Source: an uncultured Lachnospiraceae bacterium (GTDB lineage Bacteria > Bacillota > Clostridia > Lachnospirales > Lachnospiraceae). From it: DNA of 64,000 bases. The notes under the pieces were generated by a model. That model made no database searches. It was not told the DNA's origin and worked only from the letters and a program-made list of their open reading frames with translations. Positions 16,864 to 27,263 of the stretch are shown piece after piece. A program made the position numbers and the translations under genes. Within the stretch, counting starts at the first letter, position 1. Each line of letters begins with the position of its first letter. Where the stretch lies: NCBI GenBank assembly GCA_947630805.1, contig CANRIV010000001.1:1-64000 (forward strand), written 5' to 3'.

Positions 16864-17445
16864 ATGACATACGATACATATAGATATATTTTTATTGGTG
16901 CTGCAATTCTCTGTGCTGTAATGCTGATAATTACGGTAATATTATTTTTTGTTCTCAATATAAGAAAAGTGATTGGAGATTTGACCGGTAAAAATGCCAA
17001 AAAAGAAATTCAAAAAATCAGACAAATTAATGAAGAGTCTGGAGATAAGAGGCATAAAAGTAGTTCCGTAAACAGAAAGAGAGGAAAGATAACAGATAAG
17101 ATTTCAGAGAGTAATATGCCTGCTCAAAAAAAAGCAAATATTGATACAGGTATTGTCACTGCTAAGATTGCCACGCAGAATTTAAATGCTGACAATGATT
17201 CGAACCAGGCAGCGACAGAAGAGACAGATGTATTAATATCTGCCATGTCTGAGGAAACTTCATTACTCAACGAGACTGGAGCAAATGAGACTTCTTTATT
17301 GGGCGAAAGTAATGGAAACGAAACCGCATTGCTCAATGAAACTGCAAATGAGACAACAGTTTTAAATCAGAATATAGAGCAACAGTTTGTATTTGAGATT
17401 GAAAAAGATATCACCTTTATCCACACCAATGAAGTGATTTGTTAG
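16864..17445 (+). CDS. Single-pass membrane protein with an 11-residue Glu-Thr ladder
   Basis: 193 residues, no family recognised. A membrane segment (~8-32) is followed by a basic region, predicted cytosolic by the positive-inside rule, and then a repeat tract. The tract has five [EN]ET-x-[LV]L-type motifs with Thr at 121, 132, 143, 154 and 164, nearly an exact 11-residue period. They resemble the GETTVL motif ahead of the FHA domain encoded at 12561-14345. Inference: the kinase phosphorylates these Thr and the FHA protein docks on them. The start at 16864 (AAGGAAG upstream) is preferred to a GTG at 16843 overlapping the kinase stop. The C-terminus (FVFEIEKDITFIHTNEVIC) is unmatched. Confidence 0.75.
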   Translation: MTYDTYRYIFIGAAILCAVMLIITVILFFVLNIRKVIGDLTGKNAKKEIQKIRQINEESGDKRHKSSSVNRKRGKITDKISESNMPAQKKANIDTGIVTAKIATQNLNADNDSNQAATEETDVLISAMSEETSLLNETGANETSLLGESNGNETALLNETANETTVLNQNIEQQFVFEIEKDITFIHTNEVIC

Positions 17446-17455
17446 GAATTTTGTA

Positions 17456-18010
17456 ATGGAAAGAGCACAAAAGAGGAAAATAACAGGACAAAAGGAAATT
17501 TCCGGAGGACAAGTTTCACGTCAGAAAAAAGATTGCATATGTCTGGGAATTTCTATTTTATGTTTCTTTTTATTGGCAATAACGATTGTCCTGATGTATT
17601 TTAACAGGAATGATTGGAAACAATCTGACATAACGCTGGGCCTGTTATTCTGGATATTTCTGATTTGTGGTGGGATATCACAGTTTGCATTATGGCTGAG
17701 TTATAAAAGATGGTTAAAAGTATATAAAATACGGAGAAAAAGAAAAAGAAATCCGGGAATCATTCGATTTTTTTCTGACAGAAATGCAATAATCGCAGAC
17801 ATTGCAATGATTGTGATGTTTATTGTTGCGATTGTCATTTACTGTTTGACGGAGGGAATCGCAGAATATATTGCGATTGCAATTTTTATATTTTCATTTT
17901 GTATCCATTGTATTTTAAACAGCAAATTATATTATCATGCTTTAAATCAGGATAAAATTTTGAATAGATTGTTGAGAAAAAAAGAAAAAAAGGAGAGGCA
18001 TAAAGGATGA
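17456..18010 (+). CDS. Four-helix membrane protein of unknown function
   Basis: 184 residues, not recognised. After a basic N-terminus (~1-24) there are four hydrophobic segments, at about 26-46, 60-82, 105-125 and 128-148, and a highly charged Lys/Arg/Glu C-terminal tail; both termini are probably cytosolic. It lies between the Glu-Thr ladder protein and the giant surface protein, and its stop overlaps the start of the latter (ATGA at 18007-18010), so the two are translationally coupled. It could help export or localise the giant protein, but nothing in the sequence proves this. Confidence 0.65.
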   Translation: MERAQKRKITGQKEISGGQVSRQKKDCICLGISILCFFLLAITIVLMYFNRNDWKQSDITLGLLFWIFLICGGISQFALWLSYKRWLKVYKIRRKRKRNPGIIRFFSDRNAIIADIAMIVMFIVAIVIYCLTEGIAEYIAIAIFIFSFCIHCILNSKLYYHALNQDKILNRLLRKKEKKERHKG

Positions 18011-21000
18011 AAGGATTGAAAAGAAAAACTTTTAAGAAGATAATTGCGCTGGTTATGGCAGCAGCACTTTTGATTGGAATGGCACCGGATGCCACGAAGA
18101 ATGTACTGGCTGAAGCAGAAACTACCACAGCAAAAGATGCTATAGCAGAGCAGGGAATTACTTCAGAAGGAAACACAGAAGGTACATCGACGGAAGAAAC
18201 AGAGACGGGAGCGTCCGATTCTGAAAAAGAGGAAGTGACAGAAAAAACATCTGATACAGAAGAAGAGGATAGTTCCAAAGATAACGAAAAAGATACGTCG
18301 AATCAAAAGGAAGATATAAAACCTTCGGATAGCACGTTTCGTTTTGTTGAAACAAAAACTGAAAATGAGACGGTAAAGGAATACAGTGCCACATATGATA
18401 CAGATGCACAGATTTCTATGAAAGCAAAAAGTGACGAAAATGGCGATAATGCAAGAAAAATCACTTATGATGTTGTCAAATTTATTGATGGAAAAGGAAA
18501 TATATATGTAAAAAATCCTGCAGAAGATTCCGAAAATGAGACTGTAGTGGAAAACTTTGACGACTTTATTGAATTATTGCCGGTGGAATCCGATGGAAAA
18601 GTTAATGCCAAAATTAAATCTGCCGGTACAGCAACTATTACAGCGACAATCGAAGGAAATGAAGCTTTGAAAGAGACAACCATTTCCTGTCAGATTAAGA
18701 TAAAAAAAGCAAAAGCAGATGTTAAATTCTATAAAGAACAACAGGTGATAGAACGCGATACTGTAACATATGGAGAATCCTATCAACTGACTGCCAAATC
18801 GGAAAATGCAAAGAATATTCAATATTCCCTGAAAAACGAGGCAGATAAAACATATGCTGAAATAGAAAATCAAACAGGAAAAATTACAGTTAAGAAGCCG
18901 AAAAACGAAGAGATTGTGTTTGTGGCAACAGCTACAGATGATAAAGGAAATTATGAGGGAAAAGCAGAATTTTGCTTGGAAACAAAGAAGGCAGATAGAA
19001 AAGTTGAATTTAAAGAAAAAGAGATATTTGTTTATTACGGAGATCATTTGTCAGAAGAGATAAGCAACAGCCTGAGTGTCAGCGATTCCGAGACGATAGA
19101 AAATATTACTTATTCTATCTGGGATTTGGACAACCAGGATGAAAGTTATGCGACTGTGACAAAAGATGGAAAAGTGAAAATAAATGCGAAAAAATTTCAG
19201 GCAATTAAAGAGGAATATTCCATAAAAGTAAAAGCAGAAATCAGTGCGGATGATTATTATAATGAAGCAGAAATTTTTTATACGATTGTAGTAAAAAGAG
19301 CGGAAAAACCGGAAAAAACATATAGAATAGAAGGAACAAAAGAGGCAGGAAGTAAATATTATAAGAGCAATGTGGTCGTCCATGCACCAGACGGATATAA
19401 AATCAGTCTTAAGGATGATATTGCAGAGGATGGATGGAGCGACTCTCTTGAATTTCAACAGACAACGGAAAATATTATTTTTTACCTGAAAAATTCTGAT
19501 GGAAATATTACAGGACAAATATCTCTGGAAGAAAATATTTATATAGATACCCAGCTTCCTGAAATGATTTGTACCTGCAGTGCAATACCATTATATCAAA
19601 AATCAAATTTATATTTAAATAATGCAGATACAACGATACAGGTAACAGCGAAAGATAATGAAGAAATTTCCGTATTAACATATCAGTTTGATAGCGGACC
19701 TTCACAAATTGTAACAGAAACAAGCGACGATAATAAGAAACTCATTCAGACAGAAATTCCAATAAAGTTTATGAATGAAAGAAAGACAATATCTTTCACT
19801 GCCAAAGATACAGCCGGAAATATGGCAACGCAGATTATATGGGGAGATGACGAAGAAAATAAATTAAATTCTCTTAATGTTATAACAGATGACAAGGCAC
19901 CGGAATTAAACATCACATACAATACTCCTGTCAAAGAAATAAAGGAAACGGAGGATATAAAATATTATAAAGGGGAGGCTGATGTCACATTAGAGATGAA
20001 AGAGCCAAACTTTAACAAAGATTGGGCAGTAGTTGAAATATCGAGGAATAATGGAGAAAAATGGGACAAACTGAGCCTGGACTGGAATCAGTATAACGAT
20101 AAAGCGCAAGACAGCTGGTTTGCCACAATTCCTGCGTTGAAAGAAGATGGTACATATCAAATTAAAATAAATTGTACAGATTATGCAGGAAATAAAATGG
20201 ATGAGACCTTTTCTTCTAAAATTATTATTGACACAAAGGCGCCGGAAAGTGCTATCACTTTGCCTCAGCCAAAAAATATTGTAAAAGATAATGAAAAAAT
20301 CAATGGAAATCAATATCAGAAGTATCTGACAGATGCAGACGCAAAACTATACTATGACAAGGAAGTAACTGCAGTCATCAGTATTACAGAGAACAATTTC
20401 AATGCGGATGCCGTCAAAGTTTCCGTGAATGGACAGCCAGCTTCTCTTGTAAATGCGGAATGGAGCAAAGCGGCAGATCGCGATGTATATACAAATGAAA
20501 TAAAACTGAGTCAGGAAGGTGTCAATGTTATTTCCGTAGACTATAATGATTATTCTGAAAATACGATGAAACTTGTTTCAGCAAAGATAGTTGTTGATAC
20601 AACAGCGCCGGAAAAAGCTATCACTTTGCCTCAGCCGAAAAATATTGTAAAAGATAATGAAAAAATCAATGGAAATCAATATCAGAAGTATCTGACGGAT
20701 GCAGAGGCAAAACTGTACTATGACGAGGAAGTAACTGCTGTCATCAGTATTACAGAAGACAATTTTAATGCCGGGGATGTCAAAGCTTTCGTGAATGGAC
20801 AGTCAGTTTCTTTTGTCAATGAAGAATGGAGCAAAGCAGCAGAACGTAATGTATATACGAATGAAATAAAATTGAGTCAGGAAGGCGTCAATGTTATTTC
20901 CGTAGAATACAAAGACTATTCTGAAAACACGATGGAAAAGCTTGTATCGGCGAAAGCGATAATTGATACAGTGGATCCTGCAAAAAATATATCTTTTGAT

Positions 21001-24000
21001 CGTGCGCCAAATAATCTTTTCCAAGAAGGAAAAGAAATTTCTGAAGAAAATTGGAAAGAAAATGGTGCATGGAAAGATTACATAGAAAATGACGCTGTTA
21101 CTTTTAAATATACCTCAGGTCTAAAGGTAATATTAACTGTCACAGAAGATAATTTTGATGCAAATGCTGTTACGGTAACCAAAAATGGTGAAGAAGTCAG
21201 AGAAGTAACATGGATACAACAAAGTACGTCGAATGTTTGGAAAGCTGAGATACAGGTTACGGAAAAAGGAGTGTATCAATATCAGGTATCAGGAACTGAT
21301 TATGCAGGTCGATATTTTACGGGAACATCAGCTCAGATAGATGTAAATTTGGACAGCATAAGCAGAACAATTACGCTCAGCCAACCAAAGAAAGTCGTTA
21401 CAGATAATGAGGGAACAGAAGGAGGTTATATTCCGGGAACAGAAAAAGTATCAGAAAAATTCTATTATGGTCAGAACAGTGAGAATGATAAGAAGGATGG
21501 AATGACATTCACTGTTGCAATAACTGATACAGATAGTTCCTACGATAAAAATAATTTTGGACAGAGTGTCACAGCTTGCCTTGATGGAGAAGAAGAGAAA
21601 GAACTGAAATTTGACCAGGATGAATGGACAAAAACCGGTAACACATATACAAATACAATTACTTTGGCACAGGAAGGCGAATATGTAGTTAAAATTAATC
21701 ATCAAAACACATATAACGTATCAATGCCGGAATACACATCGCCATTTATCATCATTGATAAAACAAGCCCGGAACGTACTGTAACGCTGGGAGCGCCAAA
21801 AAATATAGTCGATAAAGATAGAAAAAAGGTTGAATATACAGACGAAACCAAAAAATCAGAAATTACAGACAACCGTTTCTACTATAAAGAAGAGGCAAAG
21901 ATACATTTAGCCATCACGGAAAAGCATTTTTACGAAAAAGATGTAACAGTGCAGGTAAATGGTGAAAATTATGTCTTGACGGAGGCGTGGAAGAAAGACG
22001 AAGGCGATGTATATACCAATGACATTACGCTGAAAGAGAATGGAACATATGTGATTACAATGGAGTATACTGATAAATCCGAAAATAAGATGAAAAGTTA
22101 TACGTCACCGGTAATCATTGTGGATGATAAAAATCCGGAACGTACGATAACGCTGGGACAGCCAAACAAAGTAGTCGATAAAAGTAGAAAAGAAGTTGAG
22201 TATACAGACGAAATCAAAGTATCAGAAATTACAGACAACCGATTCTACTATAAGGAACAGGCAGAGATTGATTTAGCTATTACGGAAACCAATTTCTATT
22301 ACGAAGATGTCATTGTAAAAGTAAATGATGATACATATGCCCTGAAGCAGGCGTGGAAGAAAGGCGATGGTGATGTATATACCAATCACATTACGCTGGA
22401 AGAGAATGGAACATATGTGATTACAATGGAGTATACTGATAAATCCGAAAATAAGATGAAAAGTTATACGTCACCGGTAATCATTGTGGATGATAAAAAT
22501 CCGGAACGTACGATAACGCTGGGACAGCCAAACAAAGTAGTCGATAAAAGTAGAAAAGAAGTTGAGTATACAGACGAAATCAAAGTATCAGAAATTACAG
22601 ACAACCGATTCTACTATAAGGAACAGGCAGAGATTGATTTAGCTATTACGGAAACCAATTTCTATTACGAAGATGTCGTTGTAAAAGTAAATGATGATAC
22701 ATATGCCCTGAAGCAGGAGTGGAAGAAAGGCGATGGTGATGTATATACCAATCACATTACGCTGGAAGAGAACGGAACATATGTGATTACGATGGAGTAT
22801 ACTGATAAATCCGGAAATGCGATGGTAAGTTATACGTCACCTAAAATCATTGTGGATGATAAAATTCCGGAGCGCACGGTAGAGTTTTCAAAGCCACAAA
22901 ACATACTGGATGCAGGAGAAGGAAAGGATAATGCTAAAGTAGCATTGAATGACAATTTTAATACAGATTATGCTTATGACCAGAACAAAGTATTTCATTA
23001 TAATGGGAAGGATACTGTAACGGTTACACTACATATTGATGAGACATATTTCTACTATGAAGATGTAGCAGTAAAAGTAAACGGTAAAGAGGTAAAGGTA
23101 CCCGTAAAGGATGAAGCGGTAAAAGACGAAGATATCAAACTGAACGGAGAATGGATACAGAAAGAAAACAGTGATATATATACCAATTCTATTACACTGG
23201 AAGCAGAGGGTGAATATATCATTACAATGGAGTATACCGATAAATCCGGAAATGTGATGGTAGGTTACACGTCGCCTAAAATTGTGATTGATGAGAAAAA
23301 GCCTGAGAGAAAAGTCCGATTATCTAAAACCAGTACAGGAAAAGTATTTGTAAAGCGGCAAGAAAATTTAGCACAAGACGAATATTTAGAAGAAACTTAT
23401 GATAATGACAACGCAGATTCTGAAAATCAGGAAGACCGCTTTTATTATACCGTAGATAATCCTGCTATTTTGACGATATCTATTGATGAAAAGTATTTCT
23501 TCAATACAAATAAAGCAGATGTTAAGGTGGAAATCACAAAAGATGGTGAGAAGTTACAGACAGATTCTGAGGAATATAAGGATATTGTTAAATCATTGGA
23601 GAATGATTGGAAGCAAGCAGACAACGTATGGACCAATACATTAACCATAGCAAAAGAAGGATTCTATGTTGTTACAATCACTTATGCTGACCCCGCAAAT
23701 AATAAAATGGATACCTATACTTCTCCACAAATTTATGTGGATGCTACTGCTCCGGTAATGAAAACAAAAATAACAAAGCCGGATAAAGCAGTGTATGGTA
23801 ACGATTCAGAAGAGGGTGAAAATAAAGAAATAAGTCTGGAAGAGGAACAGTTAAATAATTTATTATCTACAATCAGCAATCCTAACACGAATGAAAATCA
23901 AAAAGCAGCCTTCAAGGGAGAAAAATTCTATTATAATACGGAGGCAAAAATTGACTTAGAAATTGCGGAAACTAATTTTTATTCTGGTGATGTAGTGGTC

Positions 24001-27000
24001 CGGGTAACACAGCAAGCGGACAACCAGACGGGCGCGAAGGAAATAGGAACAAATAACATATATACGGTTAAGGATTGGAAATTAGACTCAGAGACCAATA
24101 CTTATAAAAATCAGATATCTCTTACGGAAAATGGTATTTATGTCATTACAATTACCTATACGGATAAATCCGGCAATGAAATGGGGACCTATATTTCTCC
24201 TCGTATTTTCATTGACCACAATGCGCCAACAGATATGTCTGTCAATTATAAAGGAACAGACATAGCAAATTACTACTATTATAATGACAGAGTAGAATTA
24301 GAGCTAAATGCGTCAGATGCTATTTCAGGAATAGACCATTTCAAATGGGTTTATGTGCCGGAAGAGGGAATTAGTGATGTCAATGTCAGAGATGATTCTG
24401 TTCAGGCTGTCATAGCTTATTTGAATGAAAATATAACTTATCGGGATTCAGAGGGCTCTTCTGCTGTAGCGAAATTCATTGTTCCGATTCCGCAAAATAG
24501 TAGTGAAGAGATGAAAGAGGCATTAAAACAACTGCGTGGTCATATTAAATTTACAGTATGGGACAGAGCACAAAATGAGGCAGATTATATTGATGCGCAA
24601 AAGTCTATCGTAGTAGATAACATAAGTCCGGTAAGAACAGTAAAATTATCTCAGCCAAAGCAGGTAGTAAGTCGGGATACTCTCAATACAAAGAAAAATT
24701 ATTCTTTAAGTACAGAGGCTGAACAGAGCGGAAACAGTGATTCAATTTTGTATTATGATACAGAGGCCGTAGTACAGCTGAATATCAATGAAGCGAATTT
24801 CTATGCAGAGGATATCAATGTCTATGTCAATGGAGAAAAGAAAGACGTTACCTGGTCTCACACGACAAAGGATAATTACGCTGCAACCGTGTCTATCCAT
24901 GGCGATGGAGATTACATTGTACGTATGACATATACAGACCGCTCAGGCAACGTTATGCGGGCATATCAGTCAGATAAAATCGTCATTGATACAATCCGGC
25001 CTGTATTGGATGTGGATTACAGTATTGATAAACCACAGAATACAATAAACGGAAGAGAATATTTCAATGCAAATCAAAAAGTAACAATTACTGTAAATGA
25101 ACATAATTTCCGGGCAGATGATGTGAAGACTGATATTGTCGCAAAGGATGTTACCGGAAAAGACATAAATGTCAAACTGAAGGGCGGTAATGGAAAAGAA
25201 ATCAATGTCAGTCAGCTGGATGCTTATCTCTCAGACAGAGGAAATTGGAGCAGTAATGGCGATGTGCATATTGCCACATTTACTTATGTATCAGATGCTA
25301 ATTATACATTTGACATTTCCTATAATGACCTGGCACTGAGAGAAACTGTAAATTATAAAAAGGATCAATTTACGGTAGATAAAAAAGCTCCTTCAAAATT
25401 AAAGGTTTCTTATAGTACATCAGTATTGGAAAATATTATAAGAAATATTTCATTTGGTTATTATAATGCGAAAGTTACGGTAACAATCAGCGCAGAAGAT
25501 GATATTTCCGGTGTGAATAAGTTTGTTTACAGCTATATCAAGAGTGAAAATGTAAGCAATGTTAATGCGGAATTAATTGATAAAGCAATCCGCAGGGCAA
25601 AAATTACACAGAATGGAAATGTATTTACAGCACAGTTTAAAATTCCAAAAAATGTACTGAAAGAAAACAATCAGTTCAATGGAAAAGTGAAATTCGCATC
25701 TTATGATAAGTCGGATAATAGTAAAGAAAAACGGGGAAACAAGAGGATTGTTGTAGATAATATTGCACCGAAAATGGATATTAAATACAATAAGCCGGTT
25801 TCCAGCAGAGGAAATACTGATTATTATTCCGGAAATATTGAAGCGACGATTCATGTGACAGAGGCCAACTTCTATGCGCAGGATGTAAAAGTTCTTGTAG
25901 CCAGAAATGGAGGACGTGGAAGTGCTGCCAACGTAAAATGGAGTAATCAGGGAACAGACAATCATACCGGTACATTTACCGTGAGTGGTGACGGGGATTA
26001 TGTGGTTTCTGTGGAATATGTAGACCGTTCTTCTAACCGGATGAAGAGTTACAAGTCAAAGCAAATGACTATTGACACGAAGACACCGACATTGAATGTA
26101 TCAAAGGTAAAGGCAAATTCGGCTAATAAGGATAAAACCTACAGTTTTGCAATTACGGCAAATGACCAGAACTTTGATATTTCATCTTTCCATCCAGAAT
26201 TGTCATATGTTGCAAAAAATGGTAACGGAAAGTTTGTAACAAAAACGATAACATTAAATCCTATTAAAACATCAGGAAAAAATTACATTATTTCTATAGA
26301 TAATTTGGAGGAAGATGGAATTTATACTCTGACAAGTAATATTCGTGATTATGCAAATCATTCTTATGGCAAGATACGACTGGATGATGGAAAAGAGTAT
26401 GATTCTGTTCGGTTTTCAATCAATCGTAACGGCTCAGTATTTACGGTAGATGAAAACACAATGGATAATGTAAATAAATATTATATTTACAGTGTAGATA
26501 ATGATGTAATCATTCGGGAAACAAATGTAGATCCGGTAGAGAAATTTACAGTAAAACTGAACAACAGGACATTGACAGAAGGAAAGGATTATACGACATC
26601 ACAGAGCAATGGAAACGAAAAATGGAGTGTCAGAACATATACCATTAAAAAATCTCTTTTTGAAGAAGAAGGAGAATATCAGATTGTTGTAGAATCTATT
26701 GATAAGACAGGAACTAGTGCATACAGCGATGTTAAAAATCTGAATCTTTCCTTTGTGGTAGATAAAAAAGCTCCGGTACTGACAATCAGTGGATTGGAAA
26801 AAGGCGGACGGTATCAGGTAGGCGAACAGACCGTTGTTGTAGGTGTGTCTGATGATGGAGGAAAACCATATTCTTTCAGAGCGATTGTTTTAGACAGAAG
26901 CGGAGATCCTTTACTGGATGCAAACGGAAAGGACATCAGTGTCCGTATTTCCATGGAAGGAGAAGAATTTGAAAAGTATCTCCAGGAACATGGAAATAAA

Positions 27001-27258
27001 GTTACTTTTACGATTCCGGAAGGACTGGAAAATCAGGTAAAAATTATCTGTGACGACTATGTCAGAAAAGCAGATACAAATGAATATAACCAGATATTTG
27101 AAAAGGTTACAGTATCTCAGAGCAGTTTGGTCATTTTCTATGCAAACAAACCATTACTGTATAGTCTGATTGCGGTTGTCGTGATAATCATTGCAGGTAT
27201 CATTATCTTTATCGTATTAAAACGAAAGAAGAAACAGGAAAAGAAAGCTGCAAAATAA
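18007..27258 (+). CDS. Giant repetitive Ig-like surface protein (candidate adhesin)
   Basis: 3083 residues. There is a signal peptide (~1-36; basic start, hydrophobic core, likely cut near VLA-EA), an acidic Ser/Thr/Glu-rich spacer (~37-105), then more than fifteen Ig-like beta domains separated by linkers such as VDTTAPEK and VDDKNPERT, and a C-terminal membrane anchor (~3048-3070, SLIAVVVIIIAGIIIFIVL) followed by a Lys-rich tail. There is no LPxTG sorting signal. Many domains share a 122-residue unit; two at 20241-20973 and three at 21769-22866 are tandem 366-bp copies. Domains contain YTDKSGN-type turns. It ends the tad-signalling operon, suggesting adhesion or a stalk co-regulated with the pilus. 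The ligand is unknown. Confidence 0.88.
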   Translation: MKGLKRKTFKKIIALVMAAALLIGMAPDATKNVLAEAETTTAKDAIAEQGITSEGNTEGTSTEETETGASDSEKEEVTEKTSDTEEEDSSKDNEKDTSNQKEDIKPSDSTFRFVETKTENETVKEYSATYDTDAQISMKAKSDENGDNARKITYDVVKFIDGKGNIYVKNPAEDSENETVVENFDDFIELLPVESDGKVNAKIKSAGTATITATIEGNEALKETTISCQIKIKKAKADVKFYKEQQVIERDTVTYGESYQLTAKSENAKNIQYSLKNEADKTYAEIENQTGKITVKKPKNEEIVFVATATDDKGNYEGKAEFCLETKKADRKVEFKEKEIFVYYGDHLSEEISNSLSVSDSETIENITYSIWDLDNQDESYATVTKDGKVKINAKKFQAIKEEYSIKVKAEISADDYYNEAEIFYTIVVKRAEKPEKTYRIEGTKEAGSKYYKSNVVVHAPDGYKISLKDDIAEDGWSDSLEFQQTTENIIFYLKNSDGNITGQISLEENIYIDTQLPEMICTCSAIPLYQKSNLYLNNADTTIQVTAKDNEEISVLTYQFDSGPSQIVTETSDDNKKLIQTEIPIKFMNERKTISFTAKDTAGNMATQIIWGDDEENKLNSLNVITDDKAPELNITYNTPVKEIKETEDIKYYKGEADVTLEMKEPNFNKDWAVVEISRNNGEKWDKLSLDWNQYNDKAQDSWFATIPALKEDGTYQIKINCTDYAGNKMDETFSSKIIIDTKAPESAITLPQPKNIVKDNEKINGNQYQKYLTDADAKLYYDKEVTAVISITENNFNADAVKVSVNGQPASLVNAEWSKAADRDVYTNEIKLSQEGVNVISVDYNDYSENTMKLVSAKIVVDTTAPEKAITLPQPKNIVKDNEKINGNQYQKYLTDAEAKLYYDEEVTAVISITEDNFNAGDVKAFVNGQSVSFVNEEWSKAAERNVYTNEIKLSQEGVNVISVEYKDYSENTMEKLVSAKAIIDTVDPAKNISFDRAPNNLFQEGKEISEENWKENGAWKDYIENDAVTFKYTSGLKVILTVTEDNFDANAVTVTKNGEEVREVTWIQQSTSNVWKAEIQVTEKGVYQYQVSGTDYAGRYFTGTSAQIDVNLDSISRTITLSQPKKVVTDNEGTEGGYIPGTEKVSEKFYYGQNSENDKKDGMTFTVAITDTDSSYDKNNFGQSVTACLDGEEEKELKFDQDEWTKTGNTYTNTITLAQEGEYVVKINHQNTYNVSMPEYTSPFIIIDKTSPERTVTLGAPKNIVDKDRKKVEYTDETKKSEITDNRFYYKEEAKIHLAITEKHFYEKDVTVQVNGENYVLTEAWKKDEGDVYTNDITLKENGTYVITMEYTDKSENKMKSYTSPVIIVDDKNPERTITLGQPNKVVDKSRKEVEYTDEIKVSEITDNRFYYKEQAEIDLAITETNFYYEDVIVKVNDDTYALKQAWKKGDGDVYTNHITLEENGTYVITMEYTDKSENKMKSYTSPVIIVDDKNPERTITLGQPNKVVDKSRKEVEYTDEIKVSEITDNRFYYKEQAEIDLAITETNFYYEDVVVKVNDDTYALKQEWKKGDGDVYTNHITLEENGTYVITMEYTDKSGNAMVSYTSPKIIVDDKIPERTVEFSKPQNILDAGEGKDNAKVALNDNFNTDYAYDQNKVFHYNGKDTVTVTLHIDETYFYYEDVAVKVNGKEVKVPVKDEAVKDEDIKLNGEWIQKENSDIYTNSITLEAEGEYIITMEYTDKSGNVMVGYTSPKIVIDEKKPERKVRLSKTSTGKVFVKRQENLAQDEYLEETYDNDNADSENQEDRFYYTVDNPAILTISIDEKYFFNTNKADVKVEITKDGEKLQTDSEEYKDIVKSLENDWKQADNVWTNTLTIAKEGFYVVTITYADPANNKMDTYTSPQIYVDATAPVMKTKITKPDKAVYGNDSEEGENKEISLEEEQLNNLLSTISNPNTNENQKAAFKGEKFYYNTEAKIDLEIAETNFYSGDVVVRVTQQADNQTGAKEIGTNNIYTVKDWKLDSETNTYKNQISLTENGIYVITITYTDKSGNEMGTYISPRIFIDHNAPTDMSVNYKGTDIANYYYYNDRVELELNASDAISGIDHFKWVYVPEEGISDVNVRDDSVQAVIAYLNENITYRDSEGSSAVAKFIVPIPQNSSEEMKEALKQLRGHIKFTVWDRAQNEADYIDAQKSIVVDNISPVRTVKLSQPKQVVSRDTLNTKKNYSLSTEAEQSGNSDSILYYDTEAVVQLNINEANFYAEDINVYVNGEKKDVTWSHTTKDNYAATVSIHGDGDYIVRMTYTDRSGNVMRAYQSDKIVIDTIRPVLDVDYSIDKPQNTINGREYFNANQKVTITVNEHNFRADDVKTDIVAKDVTGKDINVKLKGGNGKEINVSQLDAYLSDRGNWSSNGDVHIATFTYVSDANYTFDISYNDLALRETVNYKKDQFTVDKKAPSKLKVSYSTSVLENIIRNISFGYYNAKVTVTISAEDDISGVNKFVYSYIKSENVSNVNAELIDKAIRRAKITQNGNVFTAQFKIPKNVLKENNQFNGKVKFASYDKSDNSKEKRGNKRIVVDNIAPKMDIKYNKPVSSRGNTDYYSGNIEATIHVTEANFYAQDVKVLVARNGGRGSAANVKWSNQGTDNHTGTFTVSGDGDYVVSVEYVDRSSNRMKSYKSKQMTIDTKTPTLNVSKVKANSANKDKTYSFAITANDQNFDISSFHPELSYVAKNGNGKFVTKTITLNPIKTSGKNYIISIDNLEEDGIYTLTSNIRDYANHSYGKIRLDDGKEYDSVRFSINRNGSVFTVDENTMDNVNKYYIYSVDNDVIIRETNVDPVEKFTVKLNNRTLTEGKDYTTSQSNGNEKWSVRTYTIKKSLFEEEGEYQIVVESIDKTGTSAYSDVKNLNLSFVVDKKAPVLTISGLEKGGRYQVGEQTVVVGVSDDGGKPYSFRAIVLDRSGDPLLDANGKDISVRISMEGEEFEKYLQEHGNKVTFTIPEGLENQVKIICDDYVRKADTNEYNQIFEKVTVSQSSLVIFYANKPLLYSLIAVVVIIIAGIIIFIVLKRKKKQEKKAAK
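20241..20973 (+). repeat. Two tandem 366-bp repeat units in the giant surface gene
   Basis: The units begin at 20241 and 20607, exactly 366 bp (122 codons) apart, and encode very similar Ig-like domains (ITLPQPKNIVKDNEKINGNQ in both). Scattered substitutions and one extra codon in the second unit show this duplication is older than the one at 21769-22866. Confidence 0.85.
21769..22866 (+). repeat. Three tandem 366-bp repeat units in the giant surface gene
   Basis: Units begin at 21769, 22135 and 22501 (period exactly 366 bp). Units 2 and 3 are nearly identical over their first ~300 bp; the differences I see there are in a Val/Ile codon and an Ala/Glu codon plus silent changes near the end. 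Unit 1 is more diverged except for its last ~110 bp, which closely matches the end of unit 2. This indicates recent unequal recombination, so copy number may vary between strains. Confidence 0.9.
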
Positions 27259-27263
27259 ATTAT

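Noticed and set aside
20241-22866. Regular repeats considered as a CRISPR-like or satellite array
   Set aside because: Units are 366 bp, contiguous, in frame and encode Ig-like domains; there are no short repeats with unique spacers.
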